From Oreohelix idahoensis (lineage: Eukaryota > Mollusca > Gastropoda > Stylommatophora > Oreohelicidae), in contig JAMPIV010012259.1 in assembly GCA_024509875.1 (NCBI GenBank), positions 1 through 64,000 of the forward strand: 64,000 bases of DNA. Direction: 5' to 3'. Under the pieces are notes generated by a model. The model saw only the letters and a program-made list of their open reading frames with translations, ran no database searches and was not told the origin of the DNA. A program made the position numbers and the translations under genes. This document shows positions 44,691-56,070 of this stretch, piece by piece. The first letter of the stretch is position 1, and every line of letters starts with the position of its first letter.

Positions 44691-44861
44691 ACCTCAAAAC
44701 TAATGCTCCCTCTACTTTGTAATGGCATGTATGCCAATATTTCAAGATGTGTAGTTATTATTGTTTTATTTTGTTTTTTGCCAGTGATAAATGCTTAAGT
44801 GTGTCAAACCATGGTTGTTTTATTAATTAACCTACTTGATTGGCAAGCATCTGATTGATTA

Positions 44862-45105
44862 ACTGGTTACAGCACTTTCTTCTCATGGCGTGTACCAGGC
44901 TCTGGTATTGAAACGTGGTAGCATCACGCTTCAGTTTACCCAGATGTAAATGGGTATCTGACTATTGATTTAGGGAAGACAAAGACAGCAAGAAAGGGAA
45001 CTTGTCACCACATTTCATTAAAAAGCTGGACCCTAGTATGGTGAAGTCTCTAACACTCCACTATGTCAGTATATGCCATGGGACTACCTTTTTCTTTTTG
45101 TTTGT
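44862..45105 (+). mobile_element. SINE-2, diverged copy
   Basis: Head GATTGATTAACTGGTTACAG, then TTTACCCAGATGTAAATGGG, GGTGAAGTCTCTAACACTCC and GGGACTACCTTTTTC. Promoter boxes are degraded. Confidence 0.82.
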
Positions 45106-45489
45106 TTTTTTTGAAAATAATTTTGTTGTATGCTGTTTAGTTTTGTTTATGTGCTCATTTCATAACCTGTTGGTGCATGCACAGCTTAGAGGGAACATAC
45201 AAAATTACTCAAAACTTCATCTTTAATCCTTATGTGGACATCCTCATAACGTATGAACAATCTACTTTACAAGCTTATCAAATATTCAAAGTTATTTAAT
45301 TTACAAGTAGGTCAAGGCTGGGAAAGGTGTTCCACACTAAGAAAATCACATAAAAAGTTAACACCATCAATCAAAAGTTGACATTAATTGACATGTGATG
45401 TTGCGTCTGATTTTCATCTGTAGAACAAATTCAGCGCCAGGCAGGCTAGGCTGATCATGAGAGCAATGTGAAGTCCTGCATGTGTCATG
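45106..45489. other. No gene recognised
   Basis: AT-rich spacer between SINE-2 and a minisatellite. Confidence 0.5.
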
Positions 45490-46018
45490 CTTGCACCATC
45501 TGTAACAAATACAGGTTACTATCTATAAAATAAATTCATCATCTGTATCATAAATTGTTTACTATTTGTAACATAATTTAATTCACCATCTGTAACATAG
45601 ATACGGTTTACCATCTGTAAAATAAATATGATTAACCATTAGTAACATAAATGCAATTCACAATCTTTAGCATATGTGTAATCTGTAATATACAAGAAAT
45701 TTATAATCTGTAACATAAATAGAGTTCACCATCTGTAATGTAAATACACCTTACAATCAGTAACATAAACATAGTTCACCATATGTAACATAAATGCCCA
45801 ACGTCTTCAACATTACTAACAGGTCACCTTCAGTAACATACATACAGTTCACTATCTGTAACATAAATACACTTTACCATTTGTAACATACATACAGTTC
45901 AATTTCTGCAACATGCAGTATCATCAGTTTAACATAAATACACTTTACCAACTGTAACACAAACAATGTTCGCTAAATGTAACATAAATGCAGTTCAATA
46001 TCTGCAACATAAATCTTC
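45490..46018. repeat. 28-bp minisatellite, part 1
   Basis: About 18 diverged units of AACATAAATACAGTTCACCA plus TCTGT. The same units reappear at 48205-48345 and 48718-48880, separated by LINE sequence. Confidence 0.9.
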
Positions 46019-46294
46019 TTCTTCAAGTATCAAGAAAACTGGCATAGGTGATCACGTCTCTCCACAACTCCCTATCCCAAGTGCTGTTTACAAATTATGT
46101 TGTTCACTTCTTCCGTACCTCTCTCTCTCTCTTTTACTTGTAATCTTTACTGTTGTTACAATATATTTCAGTTTACCTTTTCTCATATGCCCAAAGAAAG
46201 TGGATTACTTCTCTGTAATATGAGTAATAAGCTTCCATAGTGACTTCTTTCAGGACATCCTTGATGCTCTTTTTTAGCTGTTCTTCTTTCTTCT
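46019..46294 (-). mobile_element. LINE-E 3' end
   Basis: The minus strand reads SIKDVLKEVTMEAYYSYYRE and a final GDRELWRDVITYASFLDT-like phrase followed by a (GAA)n-type tail at 46018-46026. This is the C-terminus of an RTE-like protein, badly worn. Confidence 0.6.
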
Positions 46295-46998
46295 TTGGTC
46301 CTTAACAGCTGGTGGCATCTTGTAGGGCAGCAACAAACTGTCTCCACTCTGTTCCTTAACAGCTGGTGGCATCTTGTAGGGCAGCAACAAACTGTCTCCA
46401 CTTTGGTCCTTAACAGCTGGTGGCATCTTGTAGGGCAGCAACAAACTGTCTCCACTTTGGTCCTTAACAGCTGGTGGCATCTTGTAGGTAGCAACAAACT
46501 ATCTCCACTTTGGTCCTTAACAGCTGGTGGCATCTTGTAGGTAGCAACAAACTATCTCCACTTTGGTCCTTAACAGCTGGTGGCATCTTGTAGGGCAGCA
46601 ACAAACTGTCTCCACTTTGGTCCTTAACAGCTGGTGGCATCTTGTAGGGCAGCAACAAACTGTCTCCACTTTGGTCCTTAACAGCTGGTAGCATCTTGTA
46701 GGGTAGCAACAAACTGTCTCCACTTTGGTCCTTAACAGCTGGTAGCATCTTGTAGGGTAGCAACAAACTGTCTCCACTTTGGTCCTTAACAGCTGGTGGC
46801 ATCTTGTAGGGCAGCAACAAACTGTCTCCACTTTGGTCCTTAACAGCTGGTGGCATCTTGTAGGGCAGCAACAAACTGTCTCCACTTTGGTCCTTAACAG
46901 CTGGTGGCATCTTGTAGGGTAGCAACAAACTGTCTCCACTTTGGTCCTTAACAGCTGGTGGCATCTTGTAGGGTAGCAACAAACTGTCTCCACTTTGT
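46295..46998 (-). repeat. 54-bp tandem array grown from a LINE-A 3' end
   Basis: About 13 units (52-54 bp) of TCCTTAACAGCTGGTGGCAT, CTTGTAGGGCAGCAACAAAC and TGTCTCCACTTTGG. On the minus strand each unit reads the LINE-A C-terminus (compare WNQFVVALQDATRRDGH with QFVAALQDATSC). The array runs without a break into the single-copy rest of the same LINE at 46999. Long frames in two phases over the array are a by-product. Confidence 0.92.
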
Positions 46999-47345
46999 TC
47001 GATCGACTGCCATTCTTCATGTGGTGCCCCAGCTCTGGTTCAGGCTTAGCATGTCTGCCTCCACAGTTCTCCACCAGGTGGAGCTTTTGGCCGTCCTTGC
47101 TTTTGCTTTCCTTCTGGAGTCCACAGCATGGCAGTACTGGTGATGGTGTCAGGGTCTCTTCTGAGGATGTTGTCAACCCTATTCCAGCGTCTACCCACTA
47201 GGATGGTGCACATGTCTTCTTGTCCAGCGTCTGCCCACTAGGATGGTGCACATGTCTTCTTGTCCAGCATCTACCCACTAGGATGGTGCACATGTCTTCT
47301 TGTCCAGCGTCTGCCCACTAGGATGGTGCACATGTCTTCTTGGTG
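46999..47345 (-). mobile_element. LINE-A relative, 3' part, with a 40-bp tandem array
   Basis: Aligns with 5535-5760 (CCCAGCTCTGGTTCA, GCCTCCACAGTTCTCC, GGGTCTCTTCTGAGGA) at lower identity. At 47180-47345 the segment GTCCAGCGTCTGCCCACTAG plus GATGGTGCACATGTCTTCTT is repeated four times. So two separate parts of one LINE relic were expanded in tandem. Confidence 0.85.
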
Positions 47346-47535
47346 GTTTAGCAGTTCATGGTGTTTTTAACATTTGTTTGTAAAACTATATCTCTGTGGC
47401 ATGCAGGAAATTTAGTGTTTGCTTACTAATTGTCCACGATTCACTTCCATATGACAGGATTAGCTCTAAATAACACTTAAGAACGCTCTTTCTTTCTGCC
47501 ATTGACAAAGATTTGTTGCATAAAATACTTATAAC
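47346..47535 (-). mobile_element. LINE-E fragment
   Basis: The minus strand encodes ERKSVLKCYLELILSYGSES then WTISKQTLNFLHATEI, the post-palm segment of an RTE-like RT. Confidence 0.75.
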
Positions 47536-47539
47536 TGAA

Positions 47540-48204
47540 AATACATAGGGAAAAGATACAGCTGAGAGTAAATGCAAGAATTGACAACAAGACTAAACTT
47601 GAAGAAACACCACTACAAGATGTAGAATCATACATGCATCTTGGCAGCAATACAGACCGTGATATCAAAATAAGAATACATAAGGCAACAGGATCTTTCA
47701 TAGCATTGAGAAATATAAGGAGATCAAGAGAAATCAACTCCAACACAAAAATCAGAACTGTCAATGCAATAGCCATCAGCCCTCCTGTATGGCTTAGAAA
47801 CATGGAATATAACAACAACAACAAAACAACCAAGAAGCTACAGATATTCATAAATGGGTGCTTGTGCTAAATAAAAAGATTGAAATGGTATAACAAAGTC
47901 ACCCATGTGGAACAGATACCAAGAGCTAGACATAGGCCAATGGAACAAGAGAAGAAGCAGACTCAGACCCTGGAGATGGATAAGATACACACTGAGAAAA
48001 CATGTTGATAGTATTTTTATTCTGGAATCCCCAGGGTAACAGAGACAAAGGGAGACCAAAGAACACATGAAGAAGAGAAATGGGGACATACATTAAAGGA
48101 ATGAGCATTACTTGGAAACACTTTGAGCAGATGGCACCAGACAGGAAGACCTGGCATAAAGTTTGTTGGGGAGCTGTAGGGTGATGAATGATGAAGGGAT
48201 AAAG
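47540..48204 (+). mobile_element. LINE-D, older copy
   Basis: The plus strand shows YMHLGSNTDRDIKIRIHKAT (the RT thumb-side YLGS segment) and FIALRNIRRSREINSNTKIR. It then gives frame-broken versions of the 14.0-14.4 kb sequence (AAACATGGAATATAACAACA, TTCTGGAATCCCCAGGG) and ends in GGGTGATGAATGATGAAGGG. Confidence 0.85.
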
Positions 48205-48345
48205 AGAGAAAGTAACATAAATACAATTAACAATCTGCAATATAAATGCAGTTTACCATTTCCAATACAATTACAGTTCACTTCATGTAACACAAATAGT
48301 TCACCTTATGTAACACCAATACAGTTTATCTTCTGTAACATGATA
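48205..48345. repeat. 28-bp minisatellite, part 2
   Basis: Five worn units of the 45490-46018 repeat (AACATAAATACAATTAACAA, CACAAATAGTTCACCTTATG). Confidence 0.8.
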
Positions 48346-48717
48346 TGACAAGGTCACCAATTTAGACTGAACCAATGCCAGTGGAATAAGAGATCAGATG
48401 AAGATGCTAGCTATGGTTAGGACACACATTGAGAAAACATGCTGATAGCATAACAAGGCAGTCCTTGTTCTGGAATCCCCAGAGTAAGAGACGTAGAGAG
48501 AGACCAAAAAAAAAAACAAAGAGAGAAGAGAACTGAAGATAGAAGTGAGAGGATTGAGGAAGACACGAAAATACCTGTAAGTGATGGCACAAGACAGGAA
48601 GGCTTGGCTCAAGTATGCTGAAGGCCTATGCTTTTCAGGGAGCTAAAGGGTGATCAAGATGATGATGATGACAATGATGATGATGATGATGATGATGACA
48701 GCGATGATGATGATGAT
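48346..48717 (+). mobile_element. LINE-D 3' end with (GAT)n tail
   Basis: ATATGACAAGGTCACCAA through CAGTCCTTGTTCTGGAATCC and GCCTATGCTTTTCAGGGAGC, then GATGATGATGATGAC to 48717. Frame-broken. It sits between two parts of the 28-bp minisatellite. Confidence 0.85.
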
Positions 48718-48880
48718 GTGTAACACAAAAACAGTTCACCGTCTACACACACACAAAAACAGTTCACCATCTACAAAAAACAAAAATACAGTTCACAGAC
48801 ACAAGTACAGGCAAAAAACAGCAAAATGGCTCAAGAACAAAATACATACAGTTCATTGGCATAACTTACCACCTTCTGGC
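48718..48880. repeat. 28-bp minisatellite, part 3
   Basis: Units such as AACACAAAAACAGTTCACCG and ACAAAAACAGTTCACCATCT, continuing the array after the LINE-D insertion. Confidence 0.75.
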
Positions 48881-49384
48881 AGCAACACAGAAAACAAAAC
48901 CAATCAAATAACAATGTATGGTTGTGTGAGTAAGTCTGATTTCTTAGACTAACAAAAGCCAAAGCAGCAAAGGTAAAAAATGTATACATGAAGTCACACA
49001 TTCTTTGGTTTGGAAATGCACAGAAATCTGTGACTTCCTTTCACCATGATACTTCTATTTATAGCCTATAGTGCAGAGGAAGCTAATTTAGTGCATTATC
49101 ATCACCATATTCCTTTCCGTTCCATGTGGAGCACAGAGCTACCACTGTAGCTGTTCCTCCTTACAGAAAGTCTATACCAACATTCACATGCTTTTGTTGT
49201 GGTGGTTTCTCTAACAGTTTGTTTGACACGATGAGCATGCTAACCTCATGTATAACCACATATTAGTTGGCTGAGTGAGTAGAAGTCCTATTCTTTCTGT
49301 CTCAATAGAGTCCCCTGGAAACAACATGGTGCATACTTCTATTGCTGCTCAAATAAATCAGTCTAGTGTTTTGCTTATCATGCT
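48881..49384. other. No gene; weak dispersed-repeat similarity
   Basis: 49130-49340 has phrases (GTGGAGCACAGAGCTACC, GATGAGCATGCTAACCTCAT) faintly like the GCTGGCAACCTCA repeat family. No coding sequence. Confidence 0.35.
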
Positions 49385-49880
49385 CGTGTGAGCATCAAAT
49401 CAAGTCTAACACAAAAATCTGAATCTTTATTTCAAATGTCAAGTCAGTCCTATTGTATGGCTCTGAAACATGGAGAACTACAAAAACAACAATGAAAAAG
49501 CAACAGACTTTTATAAATGGGTGCTGGCATAGAACAGAAAGATTGAAGTTGATTGACAAGATCACTAATATGGAATTGATGACAAGAACCAGACAAATGC
49601 CAGCGTAACAAAAATATGAGAAGAAGATGCTGGTGATGGATAGGACACACATTGAAGAAACCTACTGATAGCATTACTAGGCAGTCGTTGTTCCAGAATC
49701 CCTAGGGTAAGAGAGATAAAGGAATACCAAGGAACTCATGGAGAAGAGACTTACAGATTTGAAAGGCATGTAGAAGACATGTAAAAACTTGAGCTGATGG
49801 CACGGGACACAAAGACATAAGTTTGTTGAAGGCCTATGCTCCTAGGGGAGCTGAAGGGTATTGATGATGATTAGGTATTC
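49385..49880 (+). mobile_element. LINE-D 3' end
   Basis: TCAGTCCTATTGTATGGCTC, TAAATGGGTGCTGGCAT and GGAATCCCTAGGGTAAGAG follow the 14.0-14.4 kb copy, with several indels, to a GATGATGATT end. Confidence 0.87.
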
Positions 49881-49949
49881 ATATTAATTCTTCCAACATG
49901 TATGGTCTAATATTCAAACTTTTACATCTTTTTTTTTCTTTAATCTCCA

Positions 49950-50018
49950 GGATCTAATTTCAAATAATGTGATCTGATTTCAAATAATGTGATGTGATTT
50001 CAAATAATGTGATCTGAT
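49950..50018. repeat. 20-bp direct repeat, 3 copies
   Basis: TTTCAAATAATGTGATCTGA repeated three times with small changes. Confidence 0.85.
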
Positions 50019-50094
50019 AAAGTCCAGCCATTTTTTTAAATCTGCTACTGCAGAATTACACTTGTGGTTCCCTGCCATCCCGGGGAAAGTTCAA

Positions 50095-50285
50095 ATAAAA
50101 AATGGAGTCACTGTTTTCTCCTGCACATCTAAGTGACAGTAACAAAATGGAGTCACTGTTTCCTCCTGCACACCTAAGTGACAGTAACAAAAGGGAGTCA
50201 CTGTTTCCTCCTGCACATCTAAGTGACCGTAACAAAATGGAGTCACTGTTTCCTCCTGCACATCTAAGCGACAGTAACAAAATGG
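50095..50285. repeat. 45-bp minisatellite, 4 copies
   Basis: Units AAAATGGAGTCACTGTTTCC plus TCCTGCACATCTAAGTGACA and GTAAC. Forty-five is a multiple of three, so all frames through it stay open by chance. Confidence 0.95.
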
Positions 50286-50289
50286 ATAA

Positions 50290-52475
50290 AATCCATCACG
50301 GGTGTAGCAAAATTTGTCTCCAAGACGGCTGTAGAATCGATTACTGCAATGCGACGGTGTCTCTATGAATATCACGTAACCACGTACAGAGAGCGAGATG
50401 GGTCACAATTCATAACAATATAGCCACCTTGTTGTTAAAGTGATCTGTGTTTTAGTTCAAATGGTGGTATAACGACCAGGATGGACGAATAGCAGAAAGA
50501 CTTATATGTTTCAATTCTTGAAGATTGTCTCTATATTCACATATATGTATTATGACTGGAATGGTTTTGGAATGGAAGATATCGTAAGTTGAATGCATAA
50601 AATTGTGAGTTTATAGGGTCACTACACACTTTCGAGCGATGTAGGTGAATGTTAAATGGTCGGACGAATAAGAAAGTTAGATGGAACGGTAGCTCTGGAC
50701 TGTCTGGTTCTAACGAGATCTAAATGGACAGAATCGGATGGACAGAAGACTAGAACGTTGCAGAAAGAGGTGGAACAGTTTGTACAGAAGTCAAAATTGC
50801 ATTCATCTTGCTAACAAATTAAGCAGACCTAACACGCCTGTGACGTCATGCTCTCTCAGAGGAACCCATTGGCCAATAAAAAGGGGGAGACCAATTTGAA
50901 CAAGGGACACTGAAAAAAGTTTTGAAAGAGACGACGCAGGACAGAGTTTGCCATTACGCCTTTGCCATCTGCAGATGGGTGCAGCCTGCCAAATATTCGG
51001 AAGGATCAAGCTGTAAAATATTTAAGGATGTACAGGAGTGGATAAAACAAGATGATTGTTGGTACATGTAACTAATAGAAATGTTTAAGCTAGCACTATG
51101 TTACTGAAATGAAGTCAATTAAATATCTGGTAAAGTCCGTTATATAACTAGAACCACCAGGCCTATACACCACTCCACTTTAATATTATTTCATATACAA
51201 ATCTAGCCAGTAACTAGCCAAGACCGATATGTTGTTTCAGGTTCATTTGACAATTCGATCCATTCTGTCAACTATCAGAAGCCTGTATACGTTCATTAGT
51301 GGTAATCCCACATAAGTGAAGGAACCCAAAGTGTGAACTACAGCTGGTTCTTGGTACTCCTACTACTGGGTCTGCCAAGACTGATAAACTCCATGACAGT
51401 ACAGTGTCATCAGTATCCAGGAACCAAGATAAGTGTTCTATTAGGAAACTGACAGAAGCTAATATGAAACACCAGCTAAAACAGCTATAACAGCTATCAT
51501 ATCTATTTCAAGTAGCACGTCAGATGATGACAATCGTGTGTTAAAAGTCAAAGGACTTAAAGAACAGTAATAATAGTAACAGTAAAGCAAGTGTTTATTA
51601 ACTTTACTAACCAAGAGAATAGTAATCCAGATCCTGAATTGAAAAGGGACAGTACTGCTGATTAAAGTGCTAAGTGACTATATGTAAAACTATTTCTCCA
51701 AGAGGAAAGAACATTCCTAAAATTACTCTAGATTATAGATAACATTCATTTTATGAACATTGTGTGAATAGTTTTATTAATCTTTTCCTAACAGCAGAAA
51801 AAGAAAATTAATATAAATATTAAATGATTTATTAATTGTACCGGAGGACTTGTTTACTTTTTACCATTGTGTTAAAGTTCTTATTCATTTCATTTATCCA
51901 CTAGCATTAATTAATCGTAGGATAGTTGTGGGAAGGAGACATCTTAAATCCTGGTACTACTTCTGACCATTTGGGCCAGTGATTTTCACAGTCTGACTAT
52001 TCCTATGACAACGATACACCAGTGCTTATTTCTAAGACTGGCGTATTGCTTATAAGACCAGAACTCTTGACTGGCATTCTATCCTTGTATCATCTGATAC
52101 ACCTGGATATCTTCTACTATCAACTATATAAACAAAAACCTCTTGTCACAAGGGGATACAATGAAAGAAGAACACTGCTAGTATAATTTTAATTAATTTA
52201 TGTCACCTTTACGCGTGAGTCATTATGAATTGCACAGAGAATCATTTTCCATTCACATGCCAGCTGTGTTGTTTTCACAGCCGTTATGCAATGTTTCCTA
52301 CAGACTTCCTTGACATCGTCTATGCTCTTTCCTCAGATTTCTTAAACACTGTCAATGTTGTCTTCCTCATATTTCTTTGACACTGTCTATGCCCCTCTCT
52401 CTCTCTCTCATGTGTCCCCGTACGCTATAGCCAGATCTTGTACTAGTAGCTGATTTGGTTGCATTCAGATGGTGT
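50290..52475. other. No gene recognised (2.2 kb)
   Basis: The longest stretch without an assigned element. It is AT-rich with no convincing frame; the 68-residue minus-strand frame at 50803-51009 has no motif. A solo LTR is possible, but I see no clear TG...CA pair with a target duplication. Confidence 0.45.
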
Positions 52476-52479
52476 GTCA

Positions 52480-53069
52480 ATACCATTTTATTTTCTGTCT
52501 ATCTATACTGTGGATGCATTTCAAGTTCTTTCCATGTCTGCTCTCTCTCTATTTTTACATCTGTCCCCGATTCCCTTCTTCTTGTGTTTTTTGGTTTCCC
52601 TTACTTATATCCTTTACCTTGGGGATTTCAGAACAAGGACGGCCTTGTCATGTATCAGCTGGTGTCCCCAATATGTGTCTTGTCCAGTGCTGCCTTCTCT
52701 TCATTTCTTGTCCACTGGTAGGTGTCTGCTTCTTTGTATCAATTCATTGCCAAGGAGTGCAAATGATGTCGAATCTGAACAACAATAACAATAACCAATG
52801 TATCAATTCTACACTGGGCATCCTGCTATAACATTCCAATTCTTTTATTCTGCACAATTTATTTCCATTTAAGAAAGCCTGCAACTTCCTGGTTGTTGCT
52901 TTTGTTCTCTATGTTTCAGAGCCATACAATAGTACGGTCTTGAGGTTTGAGTTGAAAAGTTTCTATCTTTTGGGTTGAAATTAATTTCTTTTTATTTCCA
53001 TATAAATATTTCCGAATGCAATGAAAGCAGATTTTGCCTTCTCTGTTATTATTTCTCCATACAGTGACG
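52480..53069 (-). mobile_element. LINE-D, older copy, 3' part
   Basis: The reverse complement shows the tail (GGGGATTTCAGAACAAGGAC) at 52620-52660. Farther upstream in the element it shows YGSET-like codons (TTCAGAGCCATACAATAGTA, 52915-52935) and the thumb-side region to 53069. Many indels. Confidence 0.75.
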
Positions 53070-53570
53070 AATTTATCCACCTTTGTCTATGTGACTGCCG
53101 TGACCAGTGTCTCCACCTTTGTCTATGTGGCTGCCGTGACCAGTATCTCCACTTTTGTCTATGTGGCTGCCGTGACCAGTGTCTCCACCTTTGTCTATGT
53201 GGCTGCCGTGACCAGTATCTCCACCTTTGTCTATGTGCCTGCCGTGACCAGTGTTTCCATCTGTGTCTATGTGGCTACCGTGACCAGTGTTTCCATCTGT
53301 GTCTATGTGGCTACCGTGACCAGTGTTTCAACCTTTGTCTATGGGGCTGCCGTGACTAATGTTTTCACCTGTCTTCTATGTGGCTGGCGTGACCAGTGTT
53401 TCCACCTTTGTATATGTGGCTGCCGTGACCAATGTCTCCGATTTTGTCTATGTGGCTGCCGTGGCCAATCTCTTCCCCTTTGTCTATGTGGCTGCCGTGA
53501 TTAATGTCTCCACCTTTGTCTATGTGGCTGCCATGACCAGTGTCTCCACTTTTGTCTATGTGGCTGATGT
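53070..53570. repeat. 36-bp tandem array, about 14 copies
   Basis: Units GTGACCAGTGTCTCCACCTT plus TGTCTATGTGGCTGCC. Being a multiple of three it leaves two plus-strand frames open (CLCGCRDQCLHL and VAAVTSVSTFVY), neither with a sensible start or flank. It begins inside LINE-D sequence and ends at a LINE-B end. Confidence 0.93.
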
Positions 53571-53735
53571 GACCTTCAGGACGACCCAGAGTTCCTGGAA
53601 GGACATCAGATAATCCTTGAAGGACCAGGGACTGGACTGAGGCCAGGCCAAAAGGTAGACAGCCCCAGGTTAGGATGACACTCTCTGTGGCAAAGCTCTA
53701 CACTCCAAGGTAGAAGAGGATCGACTAAGTAAGTA
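53571..53735 (+). mobile_element. LINE-B 3' end
   Basis: GACGACCCAGAGTTCCTGGA, GGCCAGGCCAAAAGGTAGAC and CTCTACACTCCAAGGTAGAA follow the reverse complement of 40600-40760, ending in GACTAAGTAAGTAATTAAG. Confidence 0.82.
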
Positions 53736-53739
53736 ATTA

Positions 53740-53867
53740 AGTTGTTTCTGTGGCAATCTGTTTTACATGATGAGCTTGCCAGCCACATGCACAAAATCAT
53801 ACTAGTTGCTTTGTACGAGATGCCTGAAGGTGCAGCAGCTCTATTCCGTCGTTGTGGCTTGAGATAC
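53740..53867 (+). other. Repeat with coding-like similarity to 9749-9984
   Basis: The plus strand reads HDELASHMHKIILVALYEMP then EGAAALF, similar in sequence and register to the minus-strand stretch at 9910-9975. Family unknown. Confidence 0.4.
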
Positions 53868-53972
53868 CCCTGGGAACTATACATCTCGTCAGAATATTTC
53901 TTCGAGTACAATCTAGATACCCCTGGGAACTATACATCTCGTCAGAATATTTCTTCAAGTACAATCTAGATA
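53868..53972. repeat. 53-bp direct duplication
   Basis: GATACCCCTGGGAACTATAC through TTTCTTC-AGTACAATCTA occurs twice in a row with one difference. Confidence 0.95.
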
Positions 53973-53999
53973 CCATTGACCACATTTGTTTTCATAATC

Positions 54000-54345
54000 G
54001 TTGCATTTTCTCTATGTATTTGTCTTCTTGGCTTTTGCATCTCTTAGAAGCTTTATGGCTTTCTTCATTTCTTCTGTATTTGGTTTTCACAGTTAACTTG
54101 TAACTCCTTTTCTGCTTGTCGGATATCTGGGGATCTTGTGGAAATGACCTATTTAGAAGTTCCTCTAAAATGTTCCGTGCACCTCATCATGTAATCTTCT
54201 GCTCTGCTAAACGATGTTCTATTCTTGTCATTGAAAAGTTCATTTATTTGCTTATTCTGCCCTGTTAACTTCTTTATGCTGTTGTACAGATTTGTCACAC
54301 TTCCTTTTGTTGCACCTTCCTCTGCCTCTCTTGCCAACATGTAAA
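54000..54345 (-). mobile_element. RTE-like LINE, linker before the RT domain
   Basis: The minus strand reads REAEEGATKGSVTNLYNSIK, KLTGQNKQ, DKNRTSFSRAEDYMMRCTEH and then, after a frame break, FEELLNRSF and a PPDIRQAEKELQVNCE-like phrase. This is the endonuclease-to-RT linker common in RTE-like proteins (usual forms EEAASKGN, KLSG, WAEHFEELLNR). It is the only piece of that region in the window. Confidence 0.72.
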
Positions 54346-54815
54346 TGTATGGTTATTGTTATCCAATTATTCTAAGGACTAATACTAGCTTCCCTCATTG
54401 ATTAAAAAAGGCAGATAATAAGTAGAATGCTATATAGGTAACCTGACAGACAAATACTAACCACAGTTGCCATCAGTCTCGAATGCTTTGATTTCCCTTG
54501 TCTTGTGAGCTGCTGTGATAGAGCTACAATCTGCTTTTTTCATGCAAGCAATCATGATACCTTCTTGTCTGTGTAGGACCAACAAACAAAATATGCCATG
54601 TTTTTTACACAAATACAATTTGACTTGTGCTATAACTATTTTAAACAATAGAGATGTTAGTTTGCAATCTTTGAAAACTAAACATGTTTAGATTTGTTAG
54701 TTATACAACAGGGGTTCGAGAATTTGACCTTAACGGGTTTCTTTCTCACTTTCTTTCGCTATCTTTGCGGACACATGTGCATCTCCGGAGCTGTTTTACA
54801 AGATATTTTTCGTTC
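54346..54815. other. No gene recognised
   Basis: AT-rich spacer. The short minus-strand frame at 54457-54648 is unsupported. Confidence 0.45.
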
Positions 54816-54819
54816 ACAA

Positions 54820-56070
54820 TAAGGTCAATACCTCTGACTTCTGGTACACCATCTGACTGACTGACTTCTGGTACACCACTTGACTGACGTGTGGTACACT
54901 CTCTGACTCACTGACTTCAGGTACATCATCTGACTGGTACACCATCTGACTGGTACATCATCTGACTCAGTGACTTCTGGTACACCATCTGACTGGTATA
55001 TCATCTGACTCACTGACTTCTGGTAAACCATCTCACTGGTACACCATTTGACTTAATGACTTCTGGTACACCATCTGACTGGTACACCAATGACTTCTGG
55101 TACACCATGTGACTGGTACACCATCTGACTCAATGACTTCTGGTACGCCATCTGATTGGTACACCATCTGACTCAATGACTTCTAGTACACCACCTGACT
55201 GGTACATCATATGAGTCAATGACTTCTGGTACATCATCTGACCGGTACACTCTCTGACTCAGTGACTTCTGGTACACCATCTGACTCAATGACTTCTGGT
55301 ACAACATCTGACTGATACACTATCTGACTCAATGACTTCTGGTACACCATCTGACTCACTGACTCCTGGTACACTATCTGACTCAGTGACTTCTGGTACA
55401 CGATCTGACTCATTGACGTCTGGTACACCATCTGACTCAATGACTTCTGGTACACCACCTGACTGACTGACTTCTGGTACACCATCTGACTGACTGACTT
55501 CTGGTACTCTCTCTGACTCATTGACTTCTGGTACATCCTCTGACTGACTAACTTCTGTACACCATCTGAATCATTTACTTCTGGCACATTTTCTGACTCA
55601 TTGACTTCTGGTACACCCTCTGACTGACTGACCTCTGGTACACTCTCTGACTCATTGACTTCTGGTACATCCTCAGACTGACTAACTTCTGGTACACTCT
55701 CTGACTCACGACTGACATCAGATACACTCTCTGACTCACGACTGACATCTGGTACACTTTCTGACTCACGGCTGACATCTGGTACACTCTCTGACTGACT
55801 TCTGGTACACTCTGACTCACCACTGACTTGTGGTACACTCTCTGACTCATTGACTTCTATTACACTTTCTGACTCACTGACTTCTGGTACATCCTCTGAC
55901 TCACTGACTTCTATTACGCTTTCTGACTCACTGACTTCTGGTACACCCTCTGTCTCACTGACGTCTGGTACACTCTCTGACTGACTAACTTCTGGTACAT
56001 CCTCTGACTCACTGACTTCTGGTACACTCTCTGACTGACTGACTTCCGGTACACCCTCAAACTGGATTGA
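54820..56070. repeat. 27-bp minisatellite, about 45 copies
   Basis: Units GACTCACTGACTTCTGGTAC plus ACCATCT, with half-unit variants (GACTGGTACACCATCT) in the left third and ACTCTCTG/ATCCTCTG variants on the right. Unit length equals nine codons, so the minus strand stays open over long stretches. Confidence 0.96.

Noticed and set aside
46183..47176. Long minus-strand frames with VCC-TRCHQLLRTK repeats
   Set aside because: 54-bp units keep all phases open. The in-phase version is the LINE-A C-terminus, not a new repeat protein.
53021..53613. Cys-rich and Val/Thr-rich repeat proteins
   Set aside because: 36-bp units leave two phases open at once. No start context, signal or terminal domain.
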